Shown here one piece after another: positions 23,969 to 36,800 of a stretch of DNA of 64,000 nucleotides (positions within the stretch are counted from its first letter, which is position 1; each line of letters starts with the position of its first letter). The stretch spans positions 1,755,486 through 1,819,485 of the forward strand of contig JANVCC010000261.1 in the NCBI GenBank assembly GCA_025345505.1, given 5' to 3'. The DNA comes from Todiramphus chloris collaris (lineage: Eukaryota; Chordata; Aves; Coraciiformes; Alcedinidae). The notes under the pieces were generated by a model that worked only from the letters and a program-made list of their open reading frames with translations, was not told the DNA's origin and searched no databases. Made by a program: the position numbers and the translations under genes.

Positions 23969-26900
23969 TGACAAAAATACAGCTCAGAGAGGAAAACCAC
24001 CTGTCCATGGCATGTTAACTCTGCAGAACCAGATTGTTCAACTTGCTTTGTTATATAGAACTGTAACAGGAATAAAATTTGATCACTGAACATAGTGATA
24101 AAGAAACCTGCAAAAAAATCCCTGATAAAAGAAGCCTTGAAAGAAAATGTTGCCCTTAAGGGTTATTAAAAGAGAAAGTAAATTCAAAAGAAGGACGTTC
24201 TGCCTTGTGCCAGCCAAAATCAAGAACCAGCCAATTGCATACAGGCAGATGCAGGCTTATCAGTGAAGCAAAATCATATCTGGTGTCTTCTTTTCAGACC
24301 AGCCAGTATGGTGTGGTCCTGCACTGCAGGGTATGACTGAGGCTGGCAGCGCTGCAGCACCTTTTTGCTGCGTATTGAGGTCTCCCCAGCCTTTGCCTAA
24401 TCCTTCTGGCAAGCGATGCTGGTCCACCCGGCTTCACATGAGTGTGGTTGACTCCACGACAGTGTTGAGGGAGCATCCTCCAAGAAAATGGTCCTGACAG
24501 GTCGATTATTAAGGTTAGGATAAGTTTCAGGCAGCTGATGTAATTTCTGCAGGAGTCCATACCATCCTTTAGGCAGGGCAATTCGCGTGATGGGAACCTA
24601 GGCTTTGCTGCTGAAAGATGGTAAGCATTGATGAGTCCTGCAGGAGTGGATGTTTGCTTATTTAGTTGACAGAACTATTAGAAACTGTGTCATATTTAGC
24701 TGGCTGATCCAATAGCCATGGCCACCAACTTGGTTAGAGTCTTTCTAAAGTACCTGATCACCTGCAAAGGACAGCAGTGATGACTCCTTATTTTTTATTA
24801 ACAGCAAAGCAAAAGAAACCCCTCTGTCATGTACACATACCAATGAAGAAAGAGTAAGAAGATAGGTGTTGTCACACTGGCTCAGGAGCCAGGTATCTCT
24901 GGAAAAGGCACCTAGGGAAAAGGACCCGAAGGGAACAGCCATACTCCCTTCTTTCCCCAAACACGGATTTATATTGAGCTACCCTCAATTCTCTTTCCCT
25001 TCTGTGACTGCTCCCAGCTTCTCTTTGGACTTGTATGATATTTATCACCCAGAACATCCTCTAGCAAGAAGCTCCACTCCTTCAATACACCCTCTATGAA
25101 AAGCCACATCTGTTTATTCATTCTGCACCTGCTTACTTTCTTTCTTCATCGTCAGACCTTGTACTAAAAAAACCTGCAAACCACTGGTCACTCCACACTG
25201 CACTCATAAGTTCTTATTTGATACATATCATTTTAGCTTTCAGTTTTCAGAAGAGGCTGGAAACATGCCCCAGATGTGTTCAATGTCTTCACGGTAATAA
25301 CATACCATCCTCCAGAGAAGAGAAAATGAGCAGCCACGAGAAGAAAGAAGACACTGCAGGGCTGAATCAGGCACCACAGGATTGACTCATCCCTGGTGGA
25401 GGGGGGACAAAAGCCAACGATAGGTTTTTCCTGCTGCATAGTGGTCTGTTCCAGTCAGAAAGATGAGGGAGAAAATGATACATCTTTTCAGTAAACTACC
25501 TGAGGATGAGATCAAGACAAAATGTCTGCATGCATAATACTTTTTTTTTGTCCTATTTATTTACTAATCTTCAATTTTATACACTGCAATCAGCAGTGAA
25601 ATAGTTAACAAAGTTGTCTCAGTTCGATATCTGGAGGTGTTTTAATTTACTTCGTAAATATTGGGATTAGGAACTTCAGAAATAATTGAGATTCTGGAGA
25701 ACAAAATGTCAACCTCAAACAAGAGCAAGTTACCTTCCAGCTCATCTGAACTGAGCTTCTGGCAGGAGCAGCAGCAGCTTTAATGTGAGATTTTTCTTAC
25801 TTTATTCTGAGTTTCTGAGTCTGTACAATTCTCACCACATGCACTAACACATCAGACACATCCTGTTGATGAGGGAAGATACTGGAAGAGAATTAGGGCT
25901 AAACAGACCTAACAGTCAGTAGACCCTCATGTATTCCTCAAGAGAAACAAGAAATAAGATGATGAAATGGAATCCAGCAACACACCAGTTGCCCAGTATC
26001 TTTATGCTATCAGTATTGCTACGAGTATGTTTATGAGCCAATGAAGGTTGAGGCATGAAGCCTGCTGATGTCATTTATAGGAAAAATCAAAGAAATTAAG
26101 GAAGCAGTTAAAAAGAAACACATAATTTGAACATGTACCTTTGCAACAGGCTTGCATGGAAGGCAAATAAAAAGCTATTGAGCCTGCTTACCTGAACTTC
26201 TTTTATTACTAGATTATCTTTCCCTGTTCCCTCCAGAAAATAAGAACCAAGTCTGCTTGTAAGAGGAGCGATTAAATTGAATTGGTTGAAGAACACAGCG
26301 AAGTCAACAGCATGAGCACAGGACCTGCCACCCTCAAAGTCCCTAAATGCTGCTTACTTGGACAATCGTCCTAGAATCAATTCTGGCAATTAGGCAATTT
26401 CTGTAAAGTGCTGGCCCCAGAGCTGTTACGGTGTTACATTCTGAACCAGCAGCTACAGCTGCCTTTGGAAAGGGCTGGTGACATGTACTTCAGCATCAGA
26501 GCCCATGAAAGCCATTATTATTGTCCTCTAGCAGTTCCACACGCGGATTTCTATGTGGGTTGTATTGGAAACTTCCCTGCTGGCTCGCAGAGTCATATAT
26601 GTACCTATATGTCACAGGGACTGAAACTGTCCCTGGTTTATTGGCAAGGATTGCCAGCTTGTGCATTGCTTCATGGAACAGCATCACGGGTGACATTCTG
26701 CAAGCAGAGCAATGTACAGTGTAGTACACACTACCAGCTGAAAATATGTACAGAGAAAATATATATATATAAAATATATTGTACTGTTACAGCACATAGA
26801 AATGTCCCCTAAAACAACTTTATTTGAGTAAGCCTTGTCTGTCACTCAGGTTAAAAAGGAACCCTCACCCTGGAAGAATTTATTATTTTTCCACCTTACA

Positions 26901-27614
26901 GAGCCTGAAGGGTTTGCTATTTGGATAGAATATAATGCTCACCTTAGTTATGGCAGCCACTTGCTCAACACAGCAGTTTTATTCTTACAATGAAATACAG
27001 TTCTTCAGCAGAGGAAATGGCATGTTTCTGATCTACTTGCACTGCCTGAAAGACATACCGGGTGACGTAGAAGTTCTCTCTTTCTTTACAGGGACCGAGT
27101 GTGGCGATCAGAACCTTTGCATTAAGGTCGGTTTAGATTCTTTATCATACAAGTCCTGACACATTTCAACATTATTTCACTGAAGGTATCTTGTAGAAAG
27201 GTAAATTTTATTCTGTTTCTTTATTTTTTTTTGCCAGTAGTTGATGGCCAGGCCAGCTCTGATTTAAATGCATCTTTCAGTCAGTTGACTGGGCGTGTTT
27301 ATATAAAAACCATATGTAGGATTCATTGTTTTATTATGAATTATTAATTATTGCATTTTTTAGATTGATAGCACACATAAGTCTCTGCCCCATGGTCTAG
27401 GTATTTTCATGTCATTTAACTTCGCAATCAATCTAGTTGTGTGTCCCCCAACAATAAATGCTCTGGCAAGTAAGAAATTCAATAAAATCCTCAGCACTAC
27501 ACCTGGCTGCCTCCATAAACACCGCGTGCTAAAGATGAGCTTTCCAGAGAGTTTCTCAGGTCAGTAATACAGGCCTCAATGGAACATGCAGGGGACACAG
27601 TCCAGAGCTCAGGA
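23969..27614. other. Intron, no gene recognised
   Basis: No exon is supported. A 134-codon plus frame at 26408-26812 has no recognisable domain and is of a length expected by chance. A short (AT)n run lies near 26760. Confidence 0.5.
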
Positions 27615-28658
27615 GTTCATCATGAACTGGCTTGATGGCTGCTCCCAAAGAGTGGCTGTCACTGGGTCGGTATCCAAGTGGAGACCAGTGACAAGTGGAG
27701 TCCCTCAAGGGTCAGTACTGGGACCAGTCTTGTTTAACACCTTTGTCAGCGACAGGGACAGTGGCACTGAGTGCACCCTCAGCAAGTTTGCTGATGACAC
27801 CAAGCTGTGTGGGGCTGACACGCTGGAGGGAAGGGATCCATCCAGAGGGACCTGGGCAGGCTGGAGAGGTGGGTCCATGCCAACCTCATGAAGTTCAATG
27901 AGGCCAAATGCAAGGTCCTGCACCTGGGTCGCAGCAATCCCAAGCACCAGTAGAGGCTGGGCAGTGACTGACTTGAGAGCAGCCCTGAAGAAAAGGACTT
28001 GGGAGTGCTGGTGGGTGAAAAGCTCACCATGAGCCATCAGTGTGCTCTGGCAGCCCAGAGAGCCAATCGTGTCCTGGTCTGCATCAAGAGAAGCGTGGCC
28101 AGCGGGTGAGGGAGGGGATTCTCCCCCTCTGCTCCACTCTGGTGAGACCTCACCTGGAGTCCAGTTCTGGAGCCCCTGTCACAGGAAGGATATGGATGTG
28201 CTGGAACGTGTCCAGAGAAGGGCCACCAGGATGCTCAGAGGGATGGAGCACCTCTCCTGTGAGCACAGACTGAGAGAGTTGGGGTTGTTCAGTCTGGAGA
28301 AGAGAAGGCTCCGGGGAGACCTTATTGTGGCCTTCCAGTGTCTGAAGGGGGCTACAAGAAAGCTGGGGAGGGACTTGTTAGGCTGTGGGGCAGTGATAGG
28401 ACTGGAGGGAATGGATCAAAACTAGAGGTGGGTAGATTCAGATTAGACATTAGACATTCACCAGGAGGGTGGTGAGACACTGGCACAGGTTGCCCAGAGA
28501 GGTGGTGGAAGCCCCATCCCTGGAAGTGTTCAAGCCCAGGCTGGCTGGGGCTGTGAGCAACCTGCTCTAGTGGGAGGTGGCCCTGCCCATGGCAGGGGGT
28601 TGGAACTAGATGGTCTTTAAGGTCCCTTCCAACCCTGACGATTCTCTGATTCTATGAA
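27615..28658 (+). mobile_element. CR1 LINE with partial reverse transcriptase
   Basis: This is the second-longest CR1 in the window. A plus frame carries the reverse-transcriptase motifs [14 protein letters not shown] (27697-27738) and the catalytic FADD (27787-27798). Reading then breaks by frameshift. The 3' region is complete to the tail TGACGATTCTCTGATTCTAT. The 5' end is truncated within the RT domain, so the copy cannot be autonomous. Confidence 0.95.
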
Positions 28659-30099
28659 GAGTATTTAATGAATGTACCTACTCATGCCAATGGAGTTGCA
28701 GTGCTTACACCAGCTGTGACAGTAAGAAATGGGCTCTACCAAATTTACTCTGCTTAGAAGTGGTAACAGCTGTTGTTCTGGCATGGTACTTGAAAGAGAG
28801 AACATGGCAAAGTCTCTTTTCCTGAGTTATTTTGGTATCTGTGCCTGCTGGGTGGTGTGCAAGAAGGTGAGAGACTGAACTCAGCAATGGGAGCCAGAGA
28901 CTGCACTTAAGTGGTCATGTAAAAGCACAAGGGATTTGGTTATAGGGAGTGAGCAGGAGGCCAGAATACACACCTGTGGTGCAAATCACGCCATCCTTTT
29001 TGCTAACATCCGTACAATCCCTTGCCATCTCTGCCGGCTTTACTCCATTTATCACCGTTCAGTCCGGATTGATTCGTACATCCCTCCCACGGAACACCAC
29101 ACAGCTGGGAGTACATCACATCTCCTCATAATCCATATGAAACCAGCAGGAGAGCAATTAGCCATAGGACTCATTAGGTCCTGCCAGAGAAGAAAACCGG
29201 AACAAGGTAAGGACCACCTTACCTGCCCTGTTAAGACCTGCAAGGTCTCTTTCATAATAACAGACAGTTTCTCATGGATCTAGAAGAAGCAGAGTCTGAA
29301 ACTCGTTCCTCCTGCTGCCAGGAACGGGTGAACAGGTTCATGCAACTTCTCTTCCACAATCAGATTCCAATCAGAGAAGCTGCTGATTCTATGAAAACCA
29401 AACGCCAAACTAACCCGGCACCTCCTCTCAAAAAGCTTCCTTTAAAAAGGAGAGGAAGAGCAATTCAGAGAATAGTCAAGAATTGAACCATGAAATGCCA
29501 AGAGCTTTTGTGCAGAGCTGACCAGATGAATCCACTCCCTTTCAGGAGAAGCAGAAGCTCTCCAACAGCCATTGGTACATGGCCTTCAGAGTCTGGTAAG
29601 CGGAAGACATTCTAGAACATGCAATGATATACTCAAAAGCCAACTCAGTGTCTGTTGTCTTTCCAGCACTGTTTTTAGGACAGTATAAATCTGAGATCTC
29701 CAATCTACAAAAGAACTAAATGAGGAAAACGCAGCTAACGACCATTGGGAGCAGTCTTCCAAATCACTTTGTCTGTGAGCAGCAAAAGAAACCATACTTG
29801 ACGTTGTGAAGTGCTGATGCACGTACTATTTCCTCTGACCTCATCTGCAAGTCTATGAGGAAGAATAAAAGACAGAAATGACTTGTAGAAATGCTCAAGA
29901 TAACATCTTATTGCCTGTTACTGAGGCAAATCGATAGAAAAACCGTTCTCATTCGCCATCGTAATAACTTGCCAAGAATATGGCTTTGATATACAGATAA
30001 ACCTTGTACTGCTGCTTCATGGCCAGTGAACTTGGGATTTTTTGAGTTAACTGGAAAAAAAAAAAAGCATAATCTCAGAGAAAACTCTGCCTCTGGTTG
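28659..30099. other. Intron, no gene recognised
   Basis: No coding exon or transposon recognised. A 115-codon frame at 28936-29283 has no known features. Confidence 0.5.
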
Positions 30100-30697
30100 C
30101 CCAAAATACAAGATTAGAAGGGCTGTGGTTAGGAGGTCCAGAGGGGTTCTCCTCCCCCTCTACCCTGCCCTGCTGAGGCCACAGCTGCAGTGTTGGGTCT
30201 GGTTCTGGGCCCCTCAGGTCAAGGAGGACAGGGAACTGCTCAAAAGAGTCCAGCACAGAGCCACAGAGATGATGAGGGGAGTGGAACATCTCCCTGCTGA
30301 GGAAAGGCTGAGGGAGCTGGGGCTCTTGAGCTTGGAGAAGAGGAGACTGAGGGGTGACCTCATTAATGGTTATAAAGATGGAAAGGGCGAGTGTCAGGAG
30401 GATGGAGCCAGGCTCTGCTCAGGGACATCCAATGACAGGACACAGGGCAATGGGTGCAAGCTGGGACATGGGAGGGTCCATGGAAACATCAGGAGAAACT
30501 TCTTCACAGTGAGGGTAACAGAGCCTAGAACAGGCTGCCCAGAGAGGCTGTGGAGTCTCCTTCTCTGGAGCCTTTCCAGCCCCCCTGGATCTGTTCCTGT
30601 GTGGGCTGCCCTGGGTGCCCCTGCTGGGGCAGGGGGGTTGGACTCGATGATCTTTCAAGGTCCTTTCCAATCCCCACCATGCTGTGATTGTGTGATA
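30100..30697 (+). mobile_element. CR1 LINE, 3' ~600 bp
   Basis: From the TTCTCCTCCCCCTCTACCCT region to a CACCATGCTGTGATTGTGTG tail. It shares the subfamily diagnostic ATGGGAGGGTCCATGGAAAC with the 13.6 and 14.0 kb copies. A 240-codon open frame spans it by chance, because this subfamily's 3' region has few stops in that frame. Confidence 0.95.
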
Positions 30698-30802
30698 TGG
30701 CTCAGTAGCAGAAGCATTATCGTGTATCTTGATTGTAAACATTATTAATTGGGAATACTAAATGGGAACTGGAGCTGATATGCATCCCAGGGTTGCCCTT
30801 TC

Positions 30803-30805
30803 AAA

Positions 30806-30882
<77 letters not shown>

Positions 30883-30884
30883 AA
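30803..30884 (+). repeat. Poly-A followed by (AT)n
   Basis: An A-run of about 57 bases with one G at 30825, followed by about 11 AT units. It lies about 100 bp after the CR1 at 30.1 kb and is not that element's tail, since CR1 ends in 8-mers rather than poly-A. Confidence 0.95.
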
Positions 30885-33800
30885 GGTGAAAAAAAAAGGG
30901 GAGAAAAAACCCCCCAACCTATAGTGGCAGCTTTTATTATTATTCTGTGTTCTGGATTTATATAGGCTTGTAGTCCCGGCAAATTTTAACAGTGAAATGG
31001 CTCCTTAGTTGCTCTTTCCATTTAACTCTTCTTATCTAAGCACGCAATAACTTTAAGATTCCTCACACACACCCGCTGAATTTCTAATTTGGATGTTTCT
31101 TTTATTCACATCCCCCCCAAGTGTTCTTTGTCTACCAGCAGAGCATTTAAAGAAGTAAGAGAGCGTTCATACTGTGCGGATGGTCTCCGTTACAGTTGCT
31201 TAATTAAACAGTAAGGTTTACACAGGCACAGCCCAAGGCTCAAAGCTCTGGTTGATTTAGATCCTGGCTATCAGACAGGGTCTGGAAAAAGTCTGCTGAA
31301 ACTAGCAGCTCCTTTTGATTAGCTGACAGGCATATCTGTGGTGAGGTATATCCAAGTGAGAGAGCCTAGAGTCTGAAAAAAACCTAATTTTGGCATTTTA
31401 GCGAGCAGAATTAGAAAGAATTCACCTAAGGGTTTTCTGCTGGATTTGTGCATGGGTCCTGTTTACATTTTTGTGCTGGGTCTTGTTTCTGATGTGAGTG
31501 CATTTTATAACAGCATAGTTTTATCTAATATCTATCACTGAAGTGCTATGTAGCTGAAGTCTTTTGATACTACCCTAAGGAGATCCATGCTGGCCAACAC
31601 TTGGAAGATTAAACCAGGAATCTCTGTAGCTAGAAAATAATGAACATACTACATCTTGAGCTAAAAAAGGCAGGTTTGCTGGGTAGCACTGTAAGAAACC
31701 AGGTACAGGTGCAAAAAGACCTACTACATGCTCAGCATATAATGGATCCAAGGCTTAACCAACACCAGTTAATACCTTAGCTTGATGTATTTCAATTGCC
31801 AAAAGCTTTTAGGACCTTTGGTCCTTATGTGAGAATACTTACATTTTTCAATTAAATAAGAAATATAAACACTTATTATATTACTTATGTTTGCCAGTGT
31901 AAGCTGACCTCATGAAGAAATTTTATTAGAAATGATTCATTCACAGCCTGCTTAGAGATTAGATCTTTCTCCTGCTTGCCTCTGAGGGTTTTGTAAGCTA
32001 CGGAGGGCCAAACTAGGTCAGATCTAGAAGCAGTTTAAAGGTGCTTTGAAAAGTAAGATACTCGAATGCCTCAAAGTTTTGGTCTCAATTTTACCCAAGT
32101 ATTTCAATTAATCTGAAATACGAGCCTTTAAAGGGACTTCAAAAGGACTCTTCCTAACTTATGAAAGTTTCATAGAAAAAATATTTGAACTGTAAGCATG
32201 ATATTTCTCCTTATATATTAAAAGGTTCTGCTAACATTATGTGGTTATAATACTATTCAGTGTAACTTCAAACAAATGACTTCGGGCTCCTCAAGAAAGC
32301 CCAGCTACAACTACAACTGAATTATGGAAGTAGTCAGGGATACAGTAGACACCCAGCATGATTTTGGCTCATAAACTTGATGAATACTTGGCTAGAAACT
32401 GTGGCAATTAACTGGTTTCCACTTGCCAGCAACAGAAGACAGCACAGCGTTGCCTTCTCTTGTCTTGCTCGTACCCTTCCGCAGTGCTCTGCAGGGCACT
32501 GCAATATTTGAGAGGCTGGTGTAAGCCTTTGGGTCTTCGCCCAGCACCAGAAAGCCCTTTTAGGAGCAAGGCTTCATATTAAGGTCATATCAGGTATTAA
32601 ATTGGTACAAATGGATATTGCACTTGAGCAGTGTCAGCCAGTTTGCCACGCTCGTGTGCGTGCACTGACTAGTTCTCCTTCTTCCCGTTCCTCTGCACTT
32701 TGCCACTGGGGGTTAGCGATGCGATTGCACAGGAAAGCCTTTTCTTGGCTCTGGCAAGGTTAACAAGAGAAGCTGCCTTGATTTTTCTCAGCCCCTGGTG
32801 ATGTAAGCACAGTTAGGTAGCACATGGCCTCTGTTGGATGTGTCTGTTGACAGGGGATCAAGTAAGCGTTCTGTGACACGACTCGTCGCTGCCGTTGCCT
32901 CTGTTAAGGGGACTTACACAGCCAGGTGGAACGCTTGGAATTGCTAAACACAAGTCACACCATTCAAAGGTAGAGTTCAGTCTCTCCAGTGCATTTTTCA
33001 AAGGAAAGTCAGGCTCATTTCCAAGAGCCTCTTTGATAGTGCTGATAATGCTGTGATTAAACAGGCCCTTTACAGACAGACTCAACAGTTTGCAGTCACA
33101 CATGGGTCACCACAGAGAGTAAATTTCTGATAAAGGCTTAAGTGAGGAGTTCATTTACGCCAACAAGCTACTCCTCTAAAGCTATGTCCCTTACATTTAT
33201 TTTAGGGTAGCAGTCGTCTGCGCATCTGAATACCCTTCAAATCTTGATTCTTGATACCCTCACAGCCTGAGAAATTCTTTTTTTGTGATTACTCTTATCA
33301 GGCTACAGCATGACACAGGTTACTGGTGGCCTCCTGATGTCAAAAAGGTCTTGTCTTTCCTTTCCTGTCTTGTACTTCTCTTAAAAATGCCATCTTTAAG
33401 AATGAACAAGGAGCTTATTAATGCTCCCAAGTATTCAAGGGTACCAAAGCCTTTCAGAGAAATTATAAGGATCTCCGCAAGACAGCAGCATGCTCACACT
33501 TAACACAGGATGAAAAAAGAAGAGTGGACAGAGAGACACTTCAGATCTGAATTTTAAACTCTGTGAACATGGATTTTCATTGTCAGTAAAACTAAAGCAG
33601 GGTGAGAGAGCTGTCTAAGGAAAAAAATCACAGCATAGCCCATGTAACCCTCAGCTCTGTTATTCTCTCAATTGAAAAATACATTCAGCAGCCATGATGA
33701 AACAGAGGGAAATACTGCTGATCATTTTATCAGCATAACTAAAATATGCTTACACAGCCTAGCATCATTAGTGCAGGCTTTCTCTGAAGACACCTTTTAA

Positions 33801-36800
33801 ACAGAGCAGCTCCAAATCTGTAGCTCTAGGGATTTGGGTAGGGCTGGAGAAAATCACGCTGCAGAGACTCAGTAAGTCTGCTTTCTGAGGAGCTTCATGT
33901 GGGACTTTACGACCCAAAGTGCTTAAGCATCTCTCAAGACACATCTCTTTAATTCTTCCAAAGTTCCTCTTAAGGTTTCCTCACAACTACTTAAGTAACA
34001 GGATAGACCAGCTCTGGGCCACTTCCAGTTTTTTCTTGCATCTCACTAGGATGCCAGCTAATGGTATTTGAGTGAAATAAAATAAATAAAAATTTAAGAC
34101 CTTAGGGATATTCTAGGTATATTAGGGATCCTGGGTTTTAGACTTTGTGCTGGATGAAAATGGCTTATTCACTTTATTTAACTGAAATCATCTTCCCTGG
34201 ATGTAAAATGGAAGTAATAAGACAAAGCTACGCACAATAACTGTGGATGAAAAGCAAATACAGAAAGAGTTCATCCCTAAAATGATGCAGGTGAAGACCC
34301 ACATCTACAGGTGTCTGGGAGACCCTCATGACTCATGCCAGAGCTCTAAAGTCTTCAATAGCTAGAGAAACTCCTAAAAATCTAGGGAGAGAAGGTGCTG
34401 CAGTAGCAGCAATATTGTCTTCTCTGAGACAGAGAGACAGAATGTGACAGCTTTTGCTTCTCTAAGCACAGTGAAGCAGGTGACTTTCTTGGATCTAGAA
34501 GCTTGTAAGGACCATGATTTAAGTTGGGTCTATTCCCCCTCTGTTTGTTCTGTACTCAAACCAGTAAATAATAGTTCAGTTTGAAGAAGCTGCTGGACAA
34601 TCATTTCAGTTAGCCAGGACCAGAGCTGGCAGACAAAAAAGAGGCTTCAAAGCTCATACTTTTGGCTAAGACACTGGGGGCTGCTCTGTAGATGCCAGAT
34701 GAAAAGTGGCTAGGCTAGAGAGGACAACATCCTTTCCAAGAAGGAAATGAGGTCTGCTAGAAACTGGTTAGAAAAGAGCTCACACTGCATCGGTAACTTC
34801 ACCCACAGTCCCCAAAGCCCCTGAGATGCTGCGTGTTGCTGGGAGATCCTCAGTGCTGAGATGGGTGCCTTGCCAAGAGGCTCAGCTGAGGTACCAAATG
34901 AGGTGAGGCAGATGCTTAAGGAGCAATCCCTAACAGTCTGCAGGCTGGATGAACCGGTTGGAAATGCGCAGGAAAGAGCCGACTTACAAAACCTCTTTTG
35001 AGAAGAAGAAACTGGTATTTGCAACCAGATGCTTCTGAGCTGGGTCCAGGCAGCACTGGGAATCTGCAGAGCACCGAGGGCAACACGACTGGTTTGGAGG
35101 TCTTCTCTTTTTGTTCTGGTGAGCTGCCCTTTTGGAGCAAGATGCCTATGCTGTGCCTTACAACTTAACAAATCATTTTAATCCTCAAAGTGCTGTACAA
35201 AATCAGGAATTCTTGCTGAGCCTCTGTGAAGTATGTTCAGTTGCTCAGTCACTGCTGAGATAAGTGCACCGTGCAGGTTTTGGTAAGGAAATTTACTGTC
35301 TTAATTTTATCTGAGGTGTAAACAAGGTAGGGAGGAGGTTAGGAAATGAGTGCGAGGTCTTGCAGTGACTCAGAGGCTGAGACTACACTGAAAATTAGAC
35401 ATTTTGGAGCCATTACACTTAACTCCCTGCATTATTCTATTCCCTAGATGATTCAGGTCACTCAAAATGGGACTAAAATAAAAAGGGAACACAGTAAAAT
35501 GTTTGGATTCAGATTTTAAATGTTGAAGCTCAGTGAAGCTAAATCATTACCCATTAAGACTAAAATAAAGACAGACCAGACCTAAGGTTAGTCTTCAAAC
35601 AGCATAAAATAGATACTTTTAGCTCAATTGCTGATTAGCTTTACCAGTCATAGCTTGCTTTTTGTTAATGAATAGCTCACACTGTAAATTATGTATATGA
35701 GTTTTGCATTCAAACCCATTTTCTCTTGTGTGAAAAGACTGGAGGAAAAAATGCAATACAAGGAATGATTTCATTTTATCTCAGCATCTCCTCTATCCTC
35801 TCCAGATACCAGAAGCATAAACCAAGATCCTGTCCTGATCTTGTAAAGAGCTGTTGCTGCTGACTGAATCCCTTCTTTTTGTTTTTCATTATGGCAGTAA
35901 AGTTGGCTAAACCATTTCTAAGACATAAGCATTCGGTGTCAGTCCTTCAGACACACTCAAATATTCTCACTGTACTTGACATTCTCTAAGTGAACCTCCA
36001 CCATAACTAACAGCTTTCCAGTTAAACAAGGCTTTTTGGTGGAGAGTGGCAGCTTCTCCTCCAGGAAAACAGGGATGAGGTCTTTCAGCACAGCTCTCCT
36101 CTTCTCCACAGGGCTCCCAGGCTCCTACTCCAGCCTGATGACTCCTGCACGTTCCACCCAGCGCTTGTGCAGCTTTGCAGCTGGTGGTTTGGCAAGACGA
36201 TCAGGTTGAAAACCTACACATTTTGTTTGTGCATAGGGTTCGTTTCAACAGGATCTGCACGGCCCTCAAAGTCCCACCACTAGACCTGGGAAAGGTAGGA
36301 AAAGTCTGCCAAGAAGAGGGCGGGAGGACTGACCATCTCACCAGTAAAGGGACTTTAAGTTGGCCTAAGTGCTTTGTGATACAAAAAAAACCCCCAGAAT
36401 TTTAGGTAACGATTGCTTTCGCTTTCCTACTCTGAGCAAATACTACATAGAAAAATGCTTTGAAAAGAATGAATGTGTTGCCATCTCTGGATCTCAGTGA
36501 GAAGCATCTTCCAGTGCTTCTGCTGTTTCATTGTAATGATCAGAGGCAACCATTATCTGAAAGACCTACACGCTCTGCTTTGGCAGGGCTAAAGTTCCTG
36601 CTCAGCTGCCCTGAAAAATGCCACTTGTACAAGAAAAAGAAGATCTTTCCTTCCATAAGATGTGTCTGAAGACATTCAATATAGTCCTTAGTATGGACCA
36701 AATGAAGAGGGCCCAGATTCAGCTGAATGCTTAACCTTAAACAATCAAATACACCCCGATTTAGGAAAGTACTTGAGGTTGAGGTGGATTTTATTTACAA

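Noticed and set aside
26408-26812. 134-codon plus frame overlapped by frames on the other strand
   Set aside because: Length is within chance expectation and no family resemblance is seen.
30026-30748. 240-codon plus-strand open reading frame
   Set aside because: Almost all of it is the 3' region of a CR1 element. Sister copies do not preserve the same frame, and no protein domain is present.
30762-30982. Lys-rich and Phe-rich frames over the poly-A/(AT)n tract
   Set aside because: Homopolymer translation only.
34710-35171. 153-codon minus-strand open reading frame outside known repeats
   Set aside because: About one frame of this length is expected by chance in a window this size. No motif, start context or splice structure supports it.
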